Of a DNA stretch of 64,000 nucleotides, positions 9,882 through 18,009 are shown in pieces. Position 1 is the stretch's first letter; the number at the start of each line of letters is the position of its first letter. Position numbers and translations under genes: made by a program. Below the pieces are notes generated by a model, which worked only from the letters and a program-made list of their open reading frames with translations, had not been told where the DNA came from and searched no databases. Origin of the DNA: Saccharicrinis sp050589685 (GTDB lineage: Bacteria; Bacteroidota; Bacteroidia; Bacteroidales; Marinilabiliaceae); the NCBI RefSeq assembly GCF_050589685.1, contig NZ_JBNGOS010000008.1, positions 1 to 64,000 on the forward strand, read 5' to 3'.

Positions 9882-9901
9882 ATCTTTTATTCTAGATAAA
9901 T

Positions 9902-10714
9902 TTATGAAACCCGGTAGATTTGCTCGCTGCTGTCGAATAGAACGAAATCGTGCTCATGTTCCTTCAATAGTTTCTCCTTAATACCCATAACAAGAAAAGC
10001 ATCCTTATTTAAGCTACGCTTCAAGTGCTGTTCGGCATCCGACTGCAATTTACTATTATAGTAAAGCATTCTGTTTCGGAACAAGGTAACACCTATATTC
10101 TCTGCCGGAACAACATTGAAGAAGTTACCTTGTAGAAATTCCACCTGGTTAATCCAGTTTTCGTTGACCAATCGGATATTTCCGTTCCCCTCAACAAAGT
10201 GATTTTCGAAAACCGTTCTAAGCTCCAGACGCTTATAATTGTTTTTGTTCAGCTCTAAATTTTTATTGTTAACTTCCCCTTGCTTTATTTGGCTTATTCG
10301 CCTGTTACTGTAAACGTTACAGTATATTTTAGCCCTCTCCATGAGGTTTTCTTCTTCCAGGATAACGATCAAGGAAAACAGTTCTTCCGCAGAAACGAGT
10401 TCGGGAAACCAAAACGATAAATTTCCTTCTTCCAGGTCAGGTAGTATTTTCCCTCTCAATGTTCTCCAGAACGAAGGATCACGGAACATTTCGTTCTCCT
10501 CAACGGGAAAAAAATAACAAAAATCGTCGATTATTGTACCGTTTTTGATCTCCTGAATGAATGAACTTGCATTTTTTACCTTTAATTCGTCGAACAAAAA
10601 GGCGAACCTTCTTCTAAGGAAAGAAAACGCATAATTGCTGTAATCCATCTTAAGAATCTCGGATAGAACAGCTGTTATTTCCCTTATATCGATTATTGTA
10701 GGACCAATTGCCAT
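9902..10714 (-). CDS. Degenerate CheR-like protein (probable pseudo-methyltransferase)
   Basis: A 270-residue protein that aligns over its length with CheR: an N-terminal helical domain, then a Rossmann-like part ending in a FRNRMLYYN segment that corresponds to CRNVLIYF. The S-adenosylmethionine-binding motif AGCSSGEE of the active CheR proteins is replaced by PELVSAEE (104-111), and the acidic residue after strand 2 is also lost. I infer that it does not bind SAM in the usual way and may be a regulatory or receptor-binding paralogue. It lies 4 bp after the second cheR. The reading frame is intact, so this is divergence rather than a broken gene. Confidence 0.78.
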   Translation of the reverse strand: MAIGPTIIDIREITAVLSEILKMDYSNYAFSFLRRRFAFLFDELKVKNASSFIQEIKNGTIIDDFCYFFPVEENEMFRDPSFWRTLRGKILPDLEEGNLSFWFPELVSAEELFSLIVILEEENLMERAKIYCNVYSNRRISQIKQGEVNNKNLELNKNNYKRLELRTVFENHFVEGNGNIRLVNENWINQVEFLQGNFFNVVPAENIGVTLFRNRMLYYNSKLQSDAEQHLKRSLNKDAFLVMGIKEKLLKEHEHDFVLFDSSEQIYRVS

Positions 10715-10718
10715 TAGA

Positions 10719-11561
10719 CTATTTGTACTTTAAATGAAAGGTGTTGCTTTTAGTGTACACCATGCCATGTTTCACAAAACGGGTTTTAAAAAATCCGTGC
10801 AGTGCCTCATGGGTACCTAAAATAAGTACACCACCATCATATAATTTATCAAAGAATTTTCTTACAATTTTAAGTTGCAACTCCGGATTGAAATAAATAA
10901 GCACATTACGGCAAAAAATAACGTCGAATTTTTGATAAAAAGGTATTTCCTCAACTACCAAATCGTGACGTGTAAACTTTGGAACCCTGTTAATGAAATC
11001 TTTAATCTTTATTTTATCATTTTCTTTGTCTACATCAAAGTAATGCTCAAAAGGTTTAGCCTTCGGTTTTATTTTATCCATCAACTTATTGTACACGTCG
11101 ATGTATTGAGCGTTGAATTTTAAGTCATATTCACCTTTTTTGGCGGCCCTTAAAACCTTGTTGTTAAGGTCGGAAGCAACCACGTTGGCTTTACCCAACA
11201 AACCTAACTCATTAAACAATATCAGGTTAGAATACACTTCCTGTCCGGTGGAGCACCCGGCATGCCAAATGTTGATATTATTTTTCCATTTAAGGCCGGG
11301 AAAAACATGTTTAAACAAATATTCCCAGGTTTCCTGGTTTCGAAAAAGTTCTGTAGTATTTACCGTTATATCATCGACCAACTGCTCGCAAAAGTCCACA
11401 TCGGTCTTGGCCCTGCTCAGAAGGTCGCCAATATTTGTATTTTGATCCTTCAGGATTTTATCGATACGCCGCTGGATTGAACTATCGGAATAATCGCAAA
11501 AGTTATAGGGCGTATGCACTTTAAGTTCTTGAAGAAAATCTTTAAACGTAATACTACTCAC
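10719..11561 (-). CDS. CheR-type methyltransferase (second copy)
   Basis: A 280-residue SAM-dependent glutamate methyltransferase of the CheR family. It shows the N-terminal helical domain, TVNTTELFRN near the active site, the SAM loop AGCSTGQEVYS and the CRNVLIYF motif. One residue of the usual SAM loop (Glu of TGEE) is Gln, which is a tolerated change in several CheR proteins. It follows the GAF/PAS membrane sensor by 17 bp and precedes the degenerate CheR. It shares the cluster with a first CheR (16170-17042), so it may serve the GAF/PAS sensor module rather than the classical receptor. Confidence 0.9.
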   Translation of the reverse strand: MSSITFKDFLQELKVHTPYNFCDYSDSSIQRRIDKILKDQNTNIGDLLSRAKTDVDFCEQLVDDITVNTTELFRNQETWEYLFKHVFPGLKWKNNINIWHAGCSTGQEVYSNLILFNELGLLGKANVVASDLNNKVLRAAKKGEYDLKFNAQYIDVYNKLMDKIKPKAKPFEHYFDVDKENDKIKIKDFINRVPKFTRHDLVVEEIPFYQKFDVIFCRNVLIYFNPELQLKIVRKFFDKLYDGGVLILGTHEALHGFFKTRFVKHGMVYTKSNTFHLKYK

Positions 11562-11578
11562 TTTACCACGGTGTAAAA

Positions 11579-13534
11579 TTAAAACAACTCAACTTCCACG
11601 TTTTGGATAAACGCTGTAAATGCATGGTCATCTCCAACTTGCGCCTCAGATAGCAAGAACAGTACGGGTATATCGTCACCAAATTTGTTTTTAATATTTA
11701 CCTCTTTACGCTCCCCTATCACCTTGTTCTCCTCGGTAGTGACATAGGCTTTTACAAAAGGATCTTTTTGGGCGGTTTCGGTGGAGAATAGCGTTGAAAT
11801 ATGTTGACCCAATACTTCATTTCTTTCGTAACCCCAAAGTTTTTCGGCGGCCTCATTAAAGAACTCCATTATACCCTGTTTGTTGGTAGTAATGATTGCA
11901 TCAAGTGCACCTTCCAACATTTTTTCGTTTCGTATTTTAACGGCCTCTATTTCTTTAAACTGCTCCTTCATCTCGTCGCGGGCCTGTTCCAGCAAAACGC
12001 CCAGTTCTTCCTTAGAACTCTTCATCTGCTCTTCCATACGAACCTGATCGGTAACATCGTTCTCGAGACTCAATATTTTAACAATATCGCCGTTGTTATC
12101 AATAACAGGGGTATAAGTTGCCAGTAAAAATATTTCCTCGCCCAATTTGGTCCTTCGTCGAACCCTTCCTTTAAAATTATGACCGTTTTTAAGGTCGGAT
12201 AATATTTTGGTAAGCTCATCAAGCTCATCTTGGAAAAAGAATATTTTCAGGTTTTGCCCCTCTATTTCCTCCGGAAGATATTTGAATGTTCGCAAGAACA
12301 GCTGATTCACCGAAATAAGTGATCCATCGGTTTCGAACTCGCAACTGATTGCGGAGTTGTCAATAGCTTCCAGGATTCCCTTCATTTCTACCTCACGTCT
12401 GTCCGACTCTTCCTGCGTGGCCTGCATTTCTTCCAGATTTTGTCGTAACTCTTCTTCTTGCTGCGACATTTTCTCGGCCTGTATTTGTGTTTCGTGCAGT
12501 AGTTTTGTGGTTTGAATATTAATTTGAACAGCAGATATTGTTGAGGCAATACTTTCTGCGGTTTTTTCTACAAACTCAATTTCAAAAGGCTGAAATTCAC
12601 TGAAAGATGCGAGTTCGATTACACCATAAATTTCATCATTCACCTTAAGGGGGACAATGAGTAAGGCTTTAGGGTTGGCCTCACCAAGACCGGATGTTAT
12701 GGTAACATAATCGTTCGGTAAATCGGTAATATAAATGGTCTCTTTTTCCAGTGCGCATCTGCCAATTAATCCGTCGTCCCACTTGACTTGCTTATCGGCA
12801 TATTTTTTTCTGTCGAAAGCTATGCAAGCCGTGAGTTCAAAAAACTTTTCGTTTTTATTGTTTGCTTTGGACAGAAATACGCCTCCCTGGTTAATTTTTA
12901 AATAATTCACCATGTAACTGATAATATTGTATGAAAGCACCTCCAGGTTATCGTTGTCCTTGCGCAGAATCTCTGCAAACTGCGCTAATCCCTGTGTTAC
13001 CCAGGTTCGTTGTTCTTCCTCAACCCTGCCTTGCTCCTGTTCCTTTTTGCTTTTTATTAAATAGTCGCGAAGTTTTAACAACGATTTGCTGAGCTGATCC
13101 TTTCTTTCCGAACCAATATTTACTGCATCCAGATTTCCGTGCCTCAGGTTATTGACAAACTTAAGGATCATATCCGATCGCTTGGCCTCGGCCTTGATAG
13201 ACTTGCGCTGTTTGCGAATAATTTTTGTAAACGAAAGTGCCAAAGCATATCCTATGGTACCGGTCACAAACGGCAACAATACCAATAACCACATTCCGGG
13301 AAACAGATAAAACATATCCGCCATGCTTCCATTGGTTTGCAGTAACACTTCAGAGTTCCGGTTCATCAGGATCACCCCTATCACAACGAATAATCCGAAC
13401 AAAATTCCCCTAAAAGTATATTTCCCTAAAATACGCGACAATTCAAGCTTTTTCACAATGATTGTATTAAAATTTACAGACCTTTTTATAAGGTCCGGCG
13501 AAATTATAAACTTTTTATCACAATACCACTCCAA
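11579..13534 (-). CDS. Membrane GAF-PAS-PAS sensor without output domain
   Basis: A protein of up to 651 residues: two transmembrane helices (about 40-58 and 75-100), a linker, a GAF domain (about 185-345), a coiled coil (about 345-390) and two PAS domains (about 390-510 and 530-645). It ends there, with no kinase, phosphatase, cyclase or receptor-signalling domain. The first helices, linker and GAF resemble the SpoIIE phosphatase encoded downstream. The start is uncertain: TTG at 13534 is 16 bp from the cheB stop, and GTG at 13456 is the alternative. It sits upstream of cheR, pseudo-cheR and cheB, an arrangement that recalls CheB-CheR-PAS fusion proteins split into separate genes. Confidence 0.85.
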   Translation of the reverse strand: MEWYCDKKFIISPDLIKRSVNFNTIIVKKLELSRILGKYTFRGILFGLFVVIGVILMNRNSEVLLQTNGSMADMFYLFPGMWLLVLLPFVTGTIGYALALSFTKIIRKQRKSIKAEAKRSDMILKFVNNLRHGNLDAVNIGSERKDQLSKSLLKLRDYLIKSKKEQEQGRVEEEQRTWVTQGLAQFAEILRKDNDNLEVLSYNIISYMVNYLKINQGGVFLSKANNKNEKFFELTACIAFDRKKYADKQVKWDDGLIGRCALEKETIYITDLPNDYVTITSGLGEANPKALLIVPLKVNDEIYGVIELASFSEFQPFEIEFVEKTAESIASTISAVQINIQTTKLLHETQIQAEKMSQQEEELRQNLEEMQATQEESDRREVEMKGILEAIDNSAISCEFETDGSLISVNQLFLRTFKYLPEEIEGQNLKIFFFQDELDELTKILSDLKNGHNFKGRVRRRTKLGEEIFLLATYTPVIDNNGDIVKILSLENDVTDQVRMEEQMKSSKEELGVLLEQARDEMKEQFKEIEAVKIRNEKMLEGALDAIITTNKQGIMEFFNEAAEKLWGYERNEVLGQHISTLFSTETAQKDPFVKAYVTTEENKVIGERKEVNIKNKFGDDIPVLFLLSEAQVGDDHAFTAFIQNVEVELF

Positions 13535-13550
13535 TAAATAATGGTAATGT

Positions 13551-14678
13551 TTATATTAACTTTAACAGGTAAGGCGCCATCTCATCCAACGACATGATTT
13601 TATCGGCAGCACCTAACCTAGCAGCTTCTTTGGGCATTCCATACACAACTGAGCTGCTTTCGTCCTGGGCAATGGTATGTGCTCCGGATTCTTTCAGCTC
13701 GAGTAGGCCTTTGGCGCCATCATTGCCCATTCCGGTCAATAATATGCCCGTGGAATTTTTGCCGGCATAGCGCGACGCGCTTCTAAAAAGTACATCTACC
13801 GAAGGGCGATGCCTGTTTACCAAAGGACCGTCCTTCACCTCTACAAAATATTCTTTACCCACCCTTTTAAGCAGCATATGATGATTCCCCGGCGCAATTA
13901 AAACTCTCCCCTGGTATAACTTATCTCCATTTTCAGCTTCTTTTACTTCCAGCTCGCAAATGTTATTGAGACTGTTTGCAAATGATTTTGTAAAACCCTC
14001 GGGCATATGCTGTACGATAGCTATTCCCGGTATTTTATCCGGCAGGTTTTTAAGGAAATGCCTGATTGCCTCAGTACCTCCTGTTGATGCTCCTAGCACA
14101 ATAACCTTATCGGTAATGGCAATACGGTCTGAAACAGATCCCCGATCCAGAATTACATCTGCCGAATATTTTGGCGTAACCTCTAATGAGTGCGCCGGTG
14201 TTACCCCGGGTTTAAGTCTTGAGGGCGCTGCGCTTATCGTGGCACTACCGGACATTTTTTTGCGGGTAAGCTTGGCCTGTGCCGAAGCTTTCACAGCATC
14301 ACATATCATAATTTTGGACTCATTGATAAACTTCGCCGCATTCATGGCTGGTTTACCAATTATTTCAGAAGCACCATATTCCAGGGCTCTCATGGCAACC
14401 TCGGTTCCTTCAGTAGTTAACGATGAGATAATAACCACAGGGATAGGATGTTGTGACATTATTTTTCGCAAGAAAGTCAATCCATCCATGCGCGGCATCT
14501 CGATATCCAACGTGATCACGTCAGGTATCTCTTTCATGATCTTTTTTACCGCAATAATTGGATCCGCCGCAGTCCCCATCACTTCAATTTCAGGATCAGA
14601 CCCTAAAATGGAAGACAGACTCTGTCTGACCACCGCTGAATCATCAACTACTAATACCCGTATTTTATTCATCCTCAT
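13551..14678 (-). CDS. cheB: CheB receptor methylesterase/deamidase with receiver
   Basis: A 375-residue two-domain CheB. The receiver domain has the acidic pocket VDDS and phosphoacceptor Asp58 in LDIEMPRMDG. A linker of about 50 residues leads to the methylesterase domain with Ser in GASTGG, His in VQHMPEG and Asp in TGMGNDGA. It hydrolyses glutamyl methyl esters (and deamidates Gln) on chemoreceptors when phosphorylated by CheA, giving adaptation. Two ATG codons lie six bases apart (14678 and 14672). It follows cheD by 90 bp. Confidence 0.96.
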   Translation of the reverse strand: MRMNKIRVLVVDDSAVVRQSLSSILGSDPEIEVMGTAADPIIAVKKIMKEIPDVITLDIEMPRMDGLTFLRKIMSQHPIPVVIISSLTTEGTEVAMRALEYGASEIIGKPAMNAAKFINESKIMICDAVKASAQAKLTRKKMSGSATISAAPSRLKPGVTPAHSLEVTPKYSADVILDRGSVSDRIAITDKVIVLGASTGGTEAIRHFLKNLPDKIPGIAIVQHMPEGFTKSFANSLNNICELEVKEAENGDKLYQGRVLIAPGNHHMLLKRVGKEYFVEVKDGPLVNRHRPSVDVLFRSASRYAGKNSTGILLTGMGNDGAKGLLELKESGAHTIAQDESSSVVYGMPKEAARLGAADKIMSLDEMAPYLLKLI

Positions 14679-14768
14679 AGAACAAGGTTAACAAAAATTA
14701 TTTTTATCTATTATCGCAAAGAAATATAAAAAAAATTAACGGTACATTTAATTCAAAGCTTCTTGCAT

Positions 14769-15239
14769 TTAATCTGTTTTTTTATCCAAAAGCTTGTGCC
14801 TTACCTCACCGGTATCGGTGAAGAAAATAATCTTCCTACCCCGTTTTCCTCCTGTGGAGGAGGATACTACAGGTATCTTTCTTTCCTCAAGCATTAACTT
14901 TGCCACCCTAATATTTCTTTCGCCGATCACGGTTTTAGAAATTCCGGTTTGCAACAATTCGCCTCCGCCAAATACTTTTGCCTGCAGGTTTTCAATCTTC
15001 GATCCCAAAAAAAGCATCCTATCAATTAATTTGTCGATAGCGATATTGCCATATTTTGGTGATGCCAAATCGTTACCGTTCCAGTTGGGCAACATAAAAT
15101 GGTTAATGCCTCCAATTTTTAATTTAGAGTCCCATAAGCAAACCGCCACACACGAACCTAATATGGTTTTTACCAGGTACGGCTCCTTACTTACAAACAA
15201 AGAGGAAGGATATAAAAAATGTTGTAAATATTGACTCAT
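14769..15239 (-). CDS. cheD: CheD chemoreceptor glutamine deamidase
   Basis: A 156-residue protein of the CheD family, which deamidates specific Gln residues of chemoreceptors to Glu. The catalytic Cys is in LGSCVAVCLWD and the His in GGINHFMLP; KVFGGGE is the typical later motif. No CheC, CheX or CheZ gene is in the window, so the CheC-CheD feedback known from Bacillus is not visible here. The gene lies 10 bp after the kinase-like gene and 90 bp before cheB. Confidence 0.95.
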   Translation of the reverse strand: MSQYLQHFLYPSSLFVSKEPYLVKTILGSCVAVCLWDSKLKIGGINHFMLPNWNGNDLASPKYGNIAIDKLIDRMLFLGSKIENLQAKVFGGGELLQTGISKTVIGERNIRVAKLMLEERKIPVVSSSTGGKRGRKIIFFTDTGEVRHKLLDKKTD

Positions 15240-15249
15240 CTATTCATCC

Positions 15250-16152
15250 TTAAAAAATCTCGTCCTCTTCATCAAAGAATATATCGTTCCCATCACCGCT
15301 AAATCCATCCACAATATTTCTGGCTTCTGGCACGCTAATGGTAAAGGTAGACCCTTCTCCTTTTTGGCTCGAAATTTCGATCGAACCGCTCAACACGTCC
15401 AGTAAAGCCTTAGTAATGGATAAGCCTAAACCATGACCGCGATTAATTGAGTTAATTCCGGTATCCAACCTTTTAAAACGCTGGAAAATTGTATGTTGAT
15501 TCTTTTCGGATATGCCCGTACCAAAATCCTGAACTGAAATTTTCAATACATCATCCTCGTCCAACCAAACCGAGATTACCACTTTGCTATCTTTGTAACT
15601 ATATTTTAACGCGTTGTTAATTAGGTTACTTAAAATAAGTTTTAGTTTTTCCGAATCGGTTTTAAAATAAAAGTTTTTACCAAAACCATGATCGATATTG
15701 AACTGCATATCGAATGAAATACCCATTTTTCGACTGATGATGTTGAATGAATCCACCACTGTTTGAAGCAAGCTTCTGATATTTACCTTGGCAATGTTTG
15801 GTGCTATTTCACCGGCTTCTATTTTGGCTGCCACGAAAATATTCTTTAACTGGAAGTCGAGGTTAAATGCTTCCGAGTGAATTAGCGCTACCATGGAAAC
15901 CACCTTCTTCCAATCGTGTTTTTCAACAGACAATATGGCTTTCGACAACCCAAGAATAGAAGTAAAAGGATTCACTATTTCGTTTGATATATTGGATATA
16001 AAGTGACTTTTTAGCGCTTCAGAATCTTTCAGTTGTTTTGAAACACTCTGTAATTCCATTGTAAGTTCCTTTATTTCCTTTTCGCTACTTTTACCATTGT
16101 CAAGGCGCTGTCTGAGCTCCTTAAGCAATTGTCTGTCTGATAAGTTATTCAT
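15250..16152 (-). CDS. Histidine-kinase-like protein lacking the phosphoacceptor His
   Basis: A 300-residue soluble protein with a coiled-coil N-terminus (about 1-45), a HisKA-like dimerisation helix and a HATPase_c domain. The H-box reads NISNEIVNP (54-62): the residue that is His in the usual MSHEIRTP is Asn57, encoded AAC at 15982-15984. The ATP-binding boxes are intact: N-box LSNLINNALKYS, G1 DFGTGIS and G2 GLGLSI. It may therefore bind ATP but not autophosphorylate in the normal way. It sits between cheR and cheD, 17 bp from the former. It could be a pseudokinase scaffold or phosphorylate a separate Hpt protein such as that at 20033-20404. Confidence 0.85.
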   Translation of the reverse strand: MNNLSDRQLLKELRQRLDNGKSSEKEIKELTMELQSVSKQLKDSEALKSHFISNISNEIVNPFTSILGLSKAILSVEKHDWKKVVSMVALIHSEAFNLDFQLKNIFVAAKIEAGEIAPNIAKVNIRSLLQTVVDSFNIISRKMGISFDMQFNIDHGFGKNFYFKTDSEKLKLILSNLINNALKYSYKDSKVVISVWLDEDDVLKISVQDFGTGISEKNQHTIFQRFKRLDTGINSINRGHGLGLSITKALLDVLSGSIEISSQKGEGSTFTISVPEARNIVDGFSGDGNDIFFDEEDEIF

Positions 16153-16169
16153 GGTTATCGTTTTGTGCT

Positions 16170-17042
16170 TTATTTTTTTCTGAAAATTGTTGGTTTAATA
16201 TGTTCCAGTGGTACGTTCATTCCGGTCAACGACTCTGAATGTCCGATAAAAAAAATGCCGCCGGTTTTTAGGTGCGAACTCAATTTATTGATCACACTTT
16301 CTTGTGTGGCTCGGTCGAAATATATTAAAACGTTTCGGCAAAATACCACATCAAACTTCTGGTTTATATTTGTGTAATTCGAATCCATTAAGTTTAAATA
16401 CTTCAAACTCAAATTACTTTGTAACTCTGGTCTTACTTTAACAGTAGGGTTTTGCTGATCCTTACTTTTTAATAAATATCTTTTTTTAAGTTCCAAGGGA
16501 ACAATGTCTACTTTATTACTTGCATAAATGCCTTTGGCTGCTTTACTTAATACATTCTGCGAAATATCGGTTCCTAACATTTGGTACGTAAAAGAGGGAT
16601 GCTCTCTCTGGTACTCGCTCAACGTTATTGCCACGGTATAAAGTTCCTCGCCGCTGGAACAACCAGCACTCCAAACTTTAAACGGCTCCCTTGTTTGTGT
16701 GCCGGTATACTCAGGCAAAACATTGTTCTTCAAAAAATCAAAGTGAACCGGTTCTCTGAAAAAATCCGTTTTGTTGGTGGTTACAACGTTTAAAAAATTA
16801 AATATTTCCTCTTTTTGTCCGCCGTTACTAAACAAATAGTCTTTATACTCGCTATACGACTTCATGCTCAGCTGCCTGATCCTTTTCAGCAACCTTCCTT
16901 GCAACATCACCCTTTTAACCGGTGGCATTTTTATACCAAACTCGTTATATATGAAGTTGCTAAACGCCTCAAAGTCCTTTTCGGACAGTTCTGCCTTAAA
17001 ACAGTCAAGCTCCTTTTCGTATATTTTACCCCGGTCTGTCAC
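16170..17042 (-). CDS. cheR: CheR chemoreceptor methyltransferase (first copy)
   Basis: A 290-residue CheR. Visible are TTNKTDFFRE, the SAM-binding loop AGCSSGEELY, the GTDIS strand-2 segment and CRNVLIYFDR. It methylates Glu side chains of chemoreceptors. The start is GTG at 17042, overlapping the cheW stop as GTGA, which indicates translational coupling. The receptor of this cluster ends in a pentapeptide that fits the CheR-tether consensus, so this enzyme or the second CheR may dock there. Confidence 0.94.
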   Translation of the reverse strand: MTDRGKIYEKELDCFKAELSEKDFEAFSNFIYNEFGIKMPPVKRVMLQGRLLKRIRQLSMKSYSEYKDYLFSNGGQKEEIFNFLNVVTTNKTDFFREPVHFDFLKNNVLPEYTGTQTREPFKVWSAGCSSGEELYTVAITLSEYQREHPSFTYQMLGTDISQNVLSKAAKGIYASNKVDIVPLELKKRYLLKSKDQQNPTVKVRPELQSNLSLKYLNLMDSNYTNINQKFDVVFCRNVLIYFDRATQESVINKLSSHLKTGGIFFIGHSESLTGMNVPLEHIKPTIFRKK

Positions 17043-17524
17043 TGCTTCTTAATCTCCTCAACCTCCTTACACAAACTAATAATTTCGTTAACGCTGAATA
17101 CCTCATCCGAATTCAGGATTAGATAAAAGTGTTCGTTTATGTTGATGGTAGCCTGGATATAATTTGGGCTATAATCATTGTGGATATTCTTAAAATCTTC
17201 TTCAACTGCTTCAAAAACATCGGTTACTGCATCGGCAAGAATCCCCATCCTGAAGGAAGAGATATCATCCTTTCGTTTTACATCGATGATAATAATGCAG
17301 GTCAACGGCGTTACCTCAATAGGATTCATGCCAAACTTTACACCTGTATCGATAACAGGGATTACCTCATCTCTGTGATCGATTACACCAGCCATAAAAG
17401 AGATGGACTCCGGCATGTTACGTGGTGCTTCGTATTCGCGTATTTCGTTTACCCTTCCAACATGAATAGCAAAGGTTTCTGATCCCACTTTAAATGACAG
17501 ATATGAATTATTAATATCTTCCAT
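17039..17524 (-). CDS. cheW: CheW-like coupling protein 1
   Basis: A 161-residue single CheW domain. It has the usual start (SFKVGSETFAIHVGRVNEIRE) and the hydrophobic core with GVIDHRDEVIPVIDTG. CheW proteins bridge CheA and receptor tips in chemosensory arrays. It is one of two adjacent cheW genes; this copy is coupled by a 4-bp overlap to cheR and lies 5 bp after the other copy. Two differing CheW proteins suggest alternative linkages within one array, or dedicated coupling to different sensors. Confidence 0.93.
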   Translation of the reverse strand: MEDINNSYLSFKVGSETFAIHVGRVNEIREYEAPRNMPESISFMAGVIDHRDEVIPVIDTGVKFGMNPIEVTPLTCIIIIDVKRKDDISSFRMGILADAVTDVFEAVEEDFKNIHNDYSPNYIQATININEHFYLILNSDEVFSVNEIISLCKEVEEIKKQ

Positions 17525-17529
17525 ATCAA

Positions 17530-18009
17530 TTAGTTTTTACTTTCTATTTGTGATAAAACATGCTTTAAGTCTATCAGGTGGACAAATTCTTCCTTTTCCT
17601 GAACGGTACCTTCAAAGGATTCTATTAAACCCATTCTATTTTCGAACGCGGCCGGTTTTATTTTTTCCGATGGAACTTCGAATACTTCCTTTACCAGATC
17701 GACCAAAATACCGAACTGCGATTCCTGCTTATCCTCAGGCGACACAATAATGATGGATGTATCCTTTGTACGTTCAACTTCTTCCAATGCCATAATCTTG
17801 CGCATATCGGTTACAGGAACAATATTGCCATGCAGGTTAATAACACCCAAAATAAACTCGCGGGTATTAGGTACCCTGGTCACGTTTCCTTCGTAAGGAA
17901 GTATATTACGTACCTTAAGGCTATCGAAAGCAAAGGTTTGTTCTCCCAGCCCGAAGGAAATTAATGTTTTAAATTCACCTTCCATTATTTGTGTAATTTT
18001 TGGTTCCAA
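17530..18009 (-). CDS. cheW: CheW-like coupling protein 2
   Basis: A 159-residue CheW domain protein (LISFGLGEQTFAFDSLKVRN at the first strands, GVINLHGNIVPVTDMRK in the core). Its start overlaps the 3' end of cheA by 25 bp, so it is translationally coupled to the kinase and is probably the principal CheA partner. It is clearly different from the other CheW encoded directly downstream. Confidence 0.94.
   Translation of the reverse strand: MEPKITQIMEGEFKTLISFGLGEQTFAFDSLKVRNILPYEGNVTRVPNTREFILGVINLHGNIVPVTDMRKIMALEEVERTKDTSIIIVSPEDKQESQFGILVDLVKEVFEVPSEKIKPAAFENRMGLIESFEGTVQEKEEFVHLIDLKHVLSQIESKN

Noticed and set aside
13960..14691. 243-codon plus-strand open frame opposite cheB
   Set aside because: It lies entirely antisense to a clear CheB gene and its translation has no recognisable domain.
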